Origin: an uncultured Spirochaetales bacterium
GTDB lineage: Bacteria; Spirochaetota; Spirochaetia; Sphaerochaetales; Sphaerochaetaceae
Length of the DNA stretch: 7,087 nt
Assembly: GCA_949292445.1 (NCBI GenBank)
Contig: CASEZU010000078.1
Coordinates: forward strand, 1 to 7,087
Direction of reading: 5' to 3'
The position numbers and the translations under genes were made by a program. Below the pieces are notes generated by a model. That model ran no database searches. It was given only the letters and a program-made list of their open reading frames with translations, and was not told where the DNA came from. Of this stretch, positions 1 to 4,750 are shown piece by piece (the stretch's first letter is position 1; each line of letters starts with the position of its first letter).

Positions 1-858
1 GGAACATATGCAGATGCAAACCTGGGCGGAATCCTCGGCATGGGCGGAATCGGCGGTTCTGTCACGATAAAGAATTCATCCAACACCGGTGCTGTCGTGA
101 ACGAAATTGATAATGTGCTTACAGGGCTCGGCGGTATACTCGGAACATTCACATTCACAGTAGGACAGAATAATGAACTGTATATCGAGAACTGCCGCAG
201 CGACGGAACGATAACAAGCAATGCCCCGTACACAGCTGCCGGCCTCGAGAAAAACAGATATGCACAGGGCGGTATTGTCGGATACCTGAAAACAGAAAGC
301 AATACAGAGATAACAGATTCCGCCGGCTCTGATGATGTTACCCTGCCTGAAGGACATGTCTACGGATCAATAGCTGGATGCGTCTCTACAATGGGAACAG
401 GAAAAACTCATTCATTCAATTTTACGGAAATTACGGATATCGATGCACCTTTCGGCATAATCTATCAGAACAGGAACAATCCATACAGCTACGAATTCAA
501 GAACATGAGAACTGATGTGCTCCGTCACGGCGGTGCGCCGAACAAGGAGGAAAACTCTGCAGGAACATTCGATCTCTCAGGATCTGAAATCACCGAGCTT
601 ATAAGGATCAATACTTCAGCAGCCGGCAATTCAGGCCCGGGAGAAATCATTCTTGTAAACGGAGCTGTTGAAACACTTGTGATATACCCAGACGGCGCAT
701 GGCCCAGCGGCTCTAACCCAAGGCCGGAATACACATTGCAGGGAACAGCTCTCGAAAAGTGGAAGAATCCAACTTACAATGACAGTACTGGACAAGGACG
801 TGAGTTCATCATCAATGATGAGGTTCTTACTGGTACTGAAGGTACATTGAATATGTAA
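1..858 (+). CDS. GLUG-like repeat surface protein, 3' part only
   Basis: The reading frame is open from base 1, so this is the C-terminal 285 residues of a longer protein; the first in-frame ATG at 40 is internal. The N-terminal half carries imperfect repeats of about 30-40 residues with the pattern GGI-x-G followed by a short strand and a turn: LGGILGMGGIGG with TIKNSSNTGAV, LGGILGTFTF with YIENCRSDGTI, QGGIVGYLKT with EITDSAGSD, and a weak YGSIAGCVS. This resembles GLUG-type motifs found in secreted or surface-attached bacterial adhesin-like proteins (family knowledge). The last 140 residues show no recognisable repeat. I see no transmembrane segment, sorting signal or autotransporter-type C terminus. 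Export or surface location is an inference, because the signal peptide would lie outside the window. A terminator-like hairpin follows the stop codon. Specific function is unknown. Confidence 0.75.
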   Translation, partial: GTYADANLGGILGMGGIGGSVTIKNSSNTGAVVNEIDNVLTGLGGILGTFTFTVGQNNELYIENCRSDGTITSNAPYTAAGLEKNRYAQGGIVGYLKTESNTEITDSAGSDDVTLPEGHVYGSIAGCVSTMGTGKTHSFNFTEITDIDAPFGIIYQNRNNPYSYEFKNMRTDVLRHGGAPNKEENSAGTFDLSGSEITELIRINTSAAGNSGPGEIILVNGAVETLVIYPDGAWPSGSNPRPEYTLQGTALEKWKNPTYNDSTGQGREFIINDEVLTGTEGTLNM

Positions 859-924
859 GCAGAAGGCCAGAATGGCGAGGTTTTTCCAGACCGGTCCTCT
901 GTAAAGCTGCTGCATGCTTTATCC

Positions 925-955
925 GCCGGGGGTTATTGCTCCCGGCATTTATTTA
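925..955 (+). terminator. Probable Rho-independent terminator of the surface-protein gene
   Basis: GCCGGG (925-930) pairs perfectly with CCCGGC (941-946). The stem extends inward by a G-U and a G-C pair, leaving a six-base TTATTG loop. It is followed by ATTTATTTATC, which is T-rich but interrupted. It lies 66 bases after the stop at 858 and about 110 bases before the metal-operon promoter, so it would insulate the two units. Confidence 0.55.
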
Positions 956-1059
956 TCATATGTTTTTTACATACTCCCCTATCAAAACAGATCTGAGAAA
1001 GATCGTAAGCCGCTTTGCCCAGTGCCGCCAGACACCAGTCAGATTCATGTGCTTTCCTG

Positions 1060-1088
1060 TTGACAAGCCCGGAGAGGAGTCATATCAT
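1060..1088 (+). promoter_or_regulatory. Sigma-70 promoter of the metal-efflux operon
   Basis: A perfect TTGACA -35 box at 1060-1065 is followed by exactly 17 bases and then TATCAT at 1083-1088, which matches the TATAAT -10 consensus at five of six positions. The predicted transcription start is near 1094-1096. That leaves a leader of about 40 bases before the ATG at 1135. The predicted start coincides with the left edge of the inverted repeat at 1095-1120, which supports a repressible promoter. Confidence 0.7.
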
Positions 1089-1094
1089 CAAATC

Positions 1095-1120
1095 AACAAT
1101 TAAGCATTTGTTTAATTGTT
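1095..1120. promoter_or_regulatory. 12-2-12 inverted repeat, candidate ArsR/SmtB-family operator
   Basis: The left arm AACAATTAAGCA (1095-1106) and right arm TGTTTAATTGTT (1109-1120) are separated by TT. Eleven of the twelve position pairs are complementary; only 1104/1111 mismatches. A 12-2-12 AT-rich imperfect repeat over the start site is the classic operator layout of ArsR/SmtB metal sensors such as SmtB, ZiaR and CadC (established knowledge). Here it sits at about +1 to +26 of the predicted promoter and ends two bases before the Shine-Dalgarno sequence. Metal would release the repressor and switch on the ATPase. No ArsR-type gene lies in the window, so the regulator would act in trans. 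The same repeat could also form a weak AU-rich hairpin in the RNA leader. Confidence 0.65.
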
Positions 1121-1134
1121 ATAGGAGGAGATGA

Positions 1135-1353
1135 ATGAAAAAGACATACAGCATTGAAGTCGACTGCGCCAACTGCGCGAACAAGATGGAGGCAGCTGCT
1201 CAGAAGACAGATGGAGTCAAGGCATGCTCCGTGAACTTCATGATGCAGAGGATGACCGTCGAGTTCGACGAAAATGCCGACAGGAAAACTGTCATGGAAA
1301 AAGTCAGGCACAACTGCAAGAGAGTCGAGAGCGGCTGCGAGGTCTTCATCTGA
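1135..1353 (+). CDS. Free-standing HMA-domain heavy-metal-binding protein
   Basis: This is a 72-residue protein made of one heavy-metal-associated (HMA) domain and nothing else. The metal loop DCANCANKME has Asp10-Cys11-x-x-Cys14. An Asp before the first Cys is typical of Zn/Cd/Pb-type HMA domains of CadA/ZntA pumps, whereas copper domains usually have a GMTCxxC loop (family knowledge). The rest follows the ferredoxin-like fold pattern, with GVKACSVNF and RMTVEFDE as strands 2 and 3. Extra cysteines at 31, 61 and 68 might add metal ligands. A strong AGGAGG at 1123-1128 lies six bases before the ATG. The stop is 10 bases before the ATPase start, so the two genes are cotranscribed. It probably does the job of the N-terminal metal-binding domain missing from the ATPase, delivering metal to it or regulating it. 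A soluble metallochaperone role is an inference. Confidence 0.88.
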   Translation: MKKTYSIEVDCANCANKMEAAAQKTDGVKACSVNFMMQRMTVEFDENADRKTVMEKVRHNCKRVESGCEVFI

Positions 1354-1363
1354 GAGGTGCATG

Positions 1364-3247
1364 ATGAACAGGAAACAGCTCCGGATGCTTGTCAGGATAA
1401 TAATAGCCTCAGTCATGTTCATAGCCCTTCAGCTGATCCCTGTACCGGGCGTGCTGAAAGCTGTGCTTTACATGGCTACCTATCTCGTGATAGGCGGCGA
1501 TATCCTCATCAAGGCGGTGAAAGGAATAATCCGCGGCCAGGTCTTCGATGAGTGCTTTCTGATGGCTACGGCCACAGTTGGTGCGATTGCGCTCGCAGTC
1601 TACGAGAAAAGCGGTGATTATACAGAGGCGATAGCGGTCATGCTCTTCTACCAGATCGGTGAGCTTTTCCAGAGCTACGCAGTCGGAAAGAGCCGGAAGA
1701 ACATCACCGAGCTGATGGACATACGCCCTGATTACGCCAATATAGAGAAAGACGGAAAGCTGGAAAAAACTGATCCCGATAATGTTCCTGTCGGCAGCAT
1801 CATCGTAGTGCAGCCTGGGGAGAAAGTCCCCATCGACGGCATTGTCACAGAGGGCTCATCAACACTTAATACGAGCGCTCTCACAGGAGAGAGCATCCCC
1901 AGGGAAATACATGAAGGTGATGAGATAATCTCCGGCTCCATCAACATGACGGGAGTATTGAGGATAAGGACTGAGAAGGAATTCGGAGAGTCGACTGTCT
2001 CAAAGATACTCGACCTAGTGGAGAATGCCAGCTCAAGGAAATCGAAATCCGAGGATTTCATTGCCAAGTTCGCAAGGGTCTACACCCCTGCAGTCTGCAT
2101 CGGAGCGCTGCTGCTTGCTGTCATTCCCCCTCTCGGGAATATCCTCATGGGCAATGTTCCCGGATGGGAGACCTGGATATACCGTGCCCTCACCTTCCTC
2201 GTCATAAGCTGTCCATGCGCGCTCGTCATCTCCATTCCCCTCTCCTTCTTCGCAGGCATCGGAGGAGCGAGCAATGCCGGCATACTCGTAAAAGGCTCGA
2301 ACTATCTGGAGACTCTCTCAAAGACAGGCATCGTCGTCTTCGACAAGACGGGAACGCTCACGAAGGGAGTATTCGAAGTCTGCGGAATACACCACAGCAC
2401 GATGGAAGATCACATCCTGTTGGAATATGCCGCTCTGGCTGAAAGTGCTTCCTCTCACCCCATCAGCAGAAGTTTGCAGAAAGCCCACGGCAAGGAAATA
2501 GACAGGACAAGAGTATCGGACATCGAGGAGATAAGCGGAAACGGTGTCACGGCAGTGGTCGACGGGCACAGCGTCGCCTGCGGCAATGACAAGCTGATGC
2601 ACCACCTGGGGCTTGAGCCCATCCCCTGCCACAGCACAGGAACGATCATACATGTGGCCATAGACGGAGAATACGCAGGGCACATTGTCATCTCCGACAT
2701 CGTGAAACCGGAAGCTGCCGAGGCAATCAGGAAACTGAAGAGCTCCGGCATCAGGAAAACGGTGATGCTCACAGGGGATACGGGAAAAGTCGCAGAGAAA
2801 GTCGCAGCCGAGCTCGGCATCGATGAGGTATGCAGCGATCTGCTTCCGGCAGACAAGGTCGAGAAGGTCGAGGCCCTCCTAAAGGAAAAGAGCAGCAGGG
2901 AAAAGCTCGCATTCGTCGGCGACGGAATCAACGACGCACCGGTACTGCGCCGTGCGGATATCGGAATCGCAATGGGTGCAATGGGCTCAGATGCCGCGAT
3001 CGAGGCGGCAGATGTTGTGCTGATGGATGATGACCCGATGAAGATCGCAAAGGCCATAAGGATAGCGAGAAAGTGCCTGCGGATCGTCTATGAGAACATT
3101 GTATTCGCAATAGGCATCAAAGTGATCTGCCTTGCTCTCGGGGCGGCCGGCATCGCCAACATGTGGCTCGCCATCTTTGCCGATGTCGGCGTCATGGTCA
3201 TTGCCGTCCTCAATGCGATCAGGGCACTCTTCGTAAAGAAACTATAA
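1364..3247 (+). CDS. Heavy-metal-exporting P1B-type ATPase (Zn/Cd/Pb type)
   Basis: This inner-membrane pump couples ATP hydrolysis to export of soft divalent metals. All hallmarks are present over 627 residues: actuator TGES (174-177), the CPC membrane metal site in SCPCALVIS (Cys283-Pro-Cys285), the DKTGTLT phosphorylation loop (Asp327), the P1B-specific HP pair (365-366), MLTGD, and the GDGINDAP hinge (519-526). A Lys586 in IGIKV in the penultimate helix and Asp607 in FADVGVMV in the last helix match the P1B-2 (ZntA/CadA) signature, so Zn/Cd/Pb is expected rather than Cu. Hydrophobic segments near residues 10-25, 33-49, 65-80 and 86-101 are the N-terminal helices. There is no N-terminal HMA domain, which is supplied by the gene just upstream. 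I chose ATG 1364, six bases after GAGAGG; ATG 1361 is possible. The frame extends further upstream, but that part overlaps the HMA gene and is unlike the family. Confidence 0.95.
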   Translation: MNRKQLRMLVRIIIASVMFIALQLIPVPGVLKAVLYMATYLVIGGDILIKAVKGIIRGQVFDECFLMATATVGAIALAVYEKSGDYTEAIAVMLFYQIGELFQSYAVGKSRKNITELMDIRPDYANIEKDGKLEKTDPDNVPVGSIIVVQPGEKVPIDGIVTEGSSTLNTSALTGESIPREIHEGDEIISGSINMTGVLRIRTEKEFGESTVSKILDLVENASSRKSKSEDFIAKFARVYTPAVCIGALLLAVIPPLGNILMGNVPGWETWIYRALTFLVISCPCALVISIPLSFFAGIGGASNAGILVKGSNYLETLSKTGIVVFDKTGTLTKGVFEVCGIHHSTMEDHILLEYAALAESASSHPISRSLQKAHGKEIDRTRVSDIEEISGNGVTAVVDGHSVACGNDKLMHHLGLEPIPCHSTGTIIHVAIDGEYAGHIVISDIVKPEAAEAIRKLKSSGIRKTVMLTGDTGKVAEKVAAELGIDEVCSDLLPADKVEKVEALLKEKSSREKLAFVGDGINDAPVLRRADIGIAMGAMGSDAAIEAADVVLMDDDPMKIAKAIRIARKCLRIVYENIVFAIGIKVICLALGAAGIANMWLAIFADVGVMVIAVLNAIRALFVKKL

Positions 3248-3253
3248 GCCATG

Positions 3254-3280
3254 GCTCTTCCTCCGCGCGAGGGGAAGAGC
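3254..3280 (+). other. Strong intergenic hairpin between the ATPase and acetyltransferase genes
   Basis: GCTCTTCC (3254-3261) pairs perfectly with GGAAGAGC (3273-3280), plus a T-G and a C-G pair inside, around a CGCGCGA loop. It begins six bases after the ATPase stop. The following bases are TACAATTCCTT rather than a T-run, so it is at best a weak terminator. It could instead stabilise the mRNA 3' end or reduce readthrough into the next gene. Confidence 0.4.
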
Positions 3281-3293
3281 TACAATTCCTTCC

Positions 3294-3779
3294 ATGGACC
3301 TCACATTCAGAATGGCGGAGTGTGATGACACCCCGCTAATCCTCACTTTCATCAGGGAACTTGCGGAATATGAAGGACTTCTCGAGCAGGTAAGCGCCAC
3401 GGAGGAGATACTCTCCCATTCCCTCTTCGAGATGAGAAAAGCGGAAGTGCTCTTTCCCGTGCTTGACGGGAAGGAGATAGGATTCGCCCTCTTCTTCCAT
3501 AACTTCTCTACATTTCTGGGAAAACCCGGCCTGTACATCGAGGACTTGTATATCCGGCCGGAGTACAGGGGAAATGGATATGGCACCAGGGTGATCAGGA
3601 AGCTCTGCTCCATCGCACTCGAACGCGGATGCGGGCGTGTGGAATGGTGGTGCCTCGACAGCAACAGGCCCTCGATAGAGTTCTACCTCGGCCTCGGCGC
3701 CGAAAGGATGGATGACTGGACTGTCTACAGGCTCACCGGAGACACCCTGAAACAGCTTGGACAAGATTATTACTTGTAA
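3294..3779 (+). CDS. GNAT acetyltransferase, spermidine/spermine N1-acetyltransferase-like
   Basis: This 161-residue single-domain GNAT enzyme transfers acetyl from acetyl-CoA to an amine. The fold order is visible: FRMAECDDTPLILTFI (strand 1 and helix 1), RELAEYEGL, GFALFFHNFSTFLGKPGLY (strands 3-4), then YIEDLYIRPEYRGNGYG with the acetyl-CoA pyrophosphate loop R92-G-N-G-Y-G97. The sequence EWWCLDSNRPSIEFYLGLGA with Tyr131 follows, where the SSAT family has its general-acid tyrosine. The wording of these blocks closely matches bacterial SSAT/SAT2-like proteins acting on polyamines or similar small amines; the exact substrate cannot be read from sequence. Length is normal for the family. The start is the first ATG and the protein begins like the family, but no Shine-Dalgarno sits at a normal distance; the nearest purine run (3271-3279) is 14 bases away inside a hairpin. 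The last codons and the stop fall in the first copy of a direct repeat. Confidence 0.87.
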   Translation: MDLTFRMAECDDTPLILTFIRELAEYEGLLEQVSATEEILSHSLFEMRKAEVLFPVLDGKEIGFALFFHNFSTFLGKPGLYIEDLYIRPEYRGNGYGTRVIRKLCSIALERGCGRVEWWCLDSNRPSIEFYLGLGAERMDDWTVYRLTGDTLKQLGQDYYL

Positions 3780-3845
3780 AAACAGCAATTTTCCCTGATT
3801 TATTTCTTGTAAAAACCGATAGTTCTATCTGATTATTACTTGAAG
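3765..3845. repeat. Three degenerate AT-rich direct repeats
   Basis: Copy 1 is GATTATTACTTGTAAAAAC (3765-3783), copy 2 is GATTTATTTCTTGTAAAAAC (3797-3816) and copy 3 is GATTATTACTTGAAG (3831-3845). They start 32 and 34 bases apart. Copy 1 contains the last codons and the stop of the acetyltransferase gene; the minus-strand tolC frame ends just before copy 3. A short GATAG-TT-CTATC palindrome (3818-3829) sits between copies 2 and 3. The stretch is much more AT-rich than its flanks. Repeat length, spacing and divergence do not fit a CRISPR array. Confidence 0.6.
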
Positions 3846-3865
3846 ATTTTCAATTATCATCTTGC

Positions 3866-3883
3866 TGCATAACAAGTTATGCA
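3866..3883. repeat. Perfect 8-2-8 palindrome
   Basis: TGCATAAC (3866-3873) and GTTATGCA (3876-3883) are exact reverse complements separated by AA. It lies in the nonhomologous tail of the tolC fragment. It could be a protein-binding site or an RNA hairpin; it has no T-run on either side. Confidence 0.5.
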
Positions 3884-3910
3884 TATGGGGAGACTTGCCG
3901 GCAGATATGA

Positions 3911-3960
3911 CGGGATCAGGGTCGTGCCGGTTTATGCCATCGCGCATGCCCTGAATCCCG
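3911..3960. repeat. Imperfect inverted repeat (11-12 bp arms, one bulge)
   Basis: CGGGATCAGGG (3911-3921) pairs with CCCTGAATCCCG (3949-3960) with a single extra base in the right arm, enclosing 27 bases. Its right arm abuts, and shares two bases with, the left arm of the next inverted repeat (3959-4021), so the two stems could stack end to end. Confidence 0.5.
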
Positions 3961-4021
3961 ATAGATGAGACGGGCCTGCACAGTGACAGGCCCGGTATGT
4001 TACAGAGAAGCTCATCTATCG
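3959..4021. repeat. 11-bp inverted repeat enclosing a GC-rich hairpin
   Basis: CGATAGATGAG (3959-3969) and CTCATCTATCG (4011-4021) are exact reverse complements. Between them is a second perfect inverted repeat, CGGGCCTG (3971-3978) and CAGGCCCG (3987-3994), with an eight-base loop CACAGTGA. The outer right edge at 4021 coincides within one codon with the point where the minus-strand frame stops resembling TolC. No target-site duplication was seen outside the arms. The element could be a small insertion, a remnant of a larger one, or a structured transcript; its identity is unknown. Confidence 0.6.
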
Positions 4022-4570
4022 TTCCCAGCTTCCTGGCATCCTCAAGCGAAGCCTTCGCATTCTCCACGGACGCTGCGGATGCGGAGATATTCCAGTACGC
4101 CTCCGTCACCGCCTCCTCAAGACCTGCCCAAGTGCTCTGAAAATCGAGACTGGCAGCCTCGCCTGAAAGCCGCCGCGATTCATTGTCAGTTATCATCGGG
4201 CCATCGAATGTGAAGGATGCCGTGGCACCCGCTGTCACTGAAAGTCCGGAGAAAGCCGTCTCGCTGAGCGTTCCCCCTCCATAGGCGCTGCCGTCAGCGC
4301 CTGGAAAGGATGCCCCTGTTGAAAGCCCTGCATCCAGCGATATCGAAGGCATGAACGTCGTCATCACAGCCTTCTGATTGCGCAGTGCCTGCCCGAGCAT
4401 CACCCTTGCCGATTCCAGATCGATGCTGTTCTCCTCTGCGGAGGCGATAGCCTCGTCCAGCGTCACGACAGGAACAGCTGCAGCAGACAGCGGCAGCATG
4501 AGGCACAGCATGATGAGTGACAATGCTGTTTTTCGCGTCATTTATCCCTCCCTGAGAATAAAAAGATTCA

Positions 4571-4587
4571 CTCTGATTGAATCAGAG
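4571..4587. promoter_or_regulatory. Perfect 8-1-8 palindrome upstream of the tolC fragment
   Basis: CTCTGATT (4571-4578) and AATCAGAG (4580-4587) are exact reverse complements around one G. The site lies 30 bases upstream of the tolC-like ATG, just above its Shine-Dalgarno, in the 209-base divergent region before folC. That is a typical place for an operator of a TetR- or MarR-type repressor of an efflux operon, but no regulator gene is in the window. I could not pick out a convincing promoter for either divergent gene. The remainder of 4542-4750 holds only a small ATCCGG/CCGGAT stem (4639-4655) with a five-base loop. Confidence 0.4.
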
Positions 4588-4750
4588 AGAGGAGGAGTAA
4601 AAAGGAAACGACTGTGTTTTATTCTTTCTGTTTTTGTCATCCGGCTTCACCGGATTCCTGAAATTGTCAGTATCTTGAAAAATTTGCGTCAATATGAACC
4701 CGGACTGACAGAGATGAAGATGAACAGCCCTCTCTGACAACTTTCCCGAT

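Larger units (their letters stand above)
3825..4541 (-). pseudogene. TolC-family outer-membrane efflux protein, 5' fragment
   Basis: The frame encodes 238 residues but only about the first 173 look like a TolC/OEP family member. It starts with a clear signal peptide (MTRK, hydrophobic core, cleavage likely near AAA-VP, residues 21-24). The mature N terminus follows with VTLDEAIASAEENSIDLESA, then MPSISLDAGLSTG and a strand-rich part SVTAGATASFTFDGP. A helical region, LEEAVTEAYWNISASAASVE to ASLEDARKL, comes next. Intact members are usually over 400 residues with two repeats of this layout, so more than half is missing. From residue 174 the sequence is unlike the family and is encoded by inverted-repeat DNA (3866-4021). 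A GGGAGGG Shine-Dalgarno (4546-4552) lies four bases from the ATG, so the 5' end looks intact. No inner-membrane pump or adaptor gene is adjacent. A short expressed protein cannot be excluded, but a broken gene is most likely. Confidence 0.72.

Noticed and set aside
960..1103. A 47-codon plus-strand frame starting at ATG 960
   Set aside because: It has no Shine-Dalgarno, no recognisable similarity, and runs through the -35/-10 promoter boxes and into the operator, so a coding role is unlikely.
1274..1360. Upstream extension of the ATPase frame
   Set aside because: These codons overlap the HMA gene in another frame, have no ribosome-binding site and encode a sequence unlike the family; ATG 1364 (or 1361) has a suitable GAGAGG.
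2455..3057. Long minus-strand frame of 200 codons inside the ATPase gene
   Set aside because: It is antisense to conserved ATPase motifs; serine- and alanine-rich composition is typical of a shadow of a GC-rich coding strand.
3765..3863. Possible small CRISPR array
   Set aside because: The units are only about 20 bases, diverged, with 12-14 base gaps and no cas genes; this is a degenerate tandem repeat.
3866..3883. Integron attC-like core site
   Set aside because: The palindrome has AAC/GTT at its inner ends, but the remaining core bases do not fit the RYYYAAC/GTTRRRY consensus, and no integrase gene is present.
4639..4655. ATCCGG/CCGGAT stem-loop as a terminator
   Set aside because: The stem is only 6 bp, no T-run follows on either strand, and no gene ends next to it.
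4378..4737. Plus-strand frame ending 13 bases before folC
   Set aside because: Its first half is antisense to the tolC fragment, the rest has no domain or plausible start with a Shine-Dalgarno, and it is probably chance.
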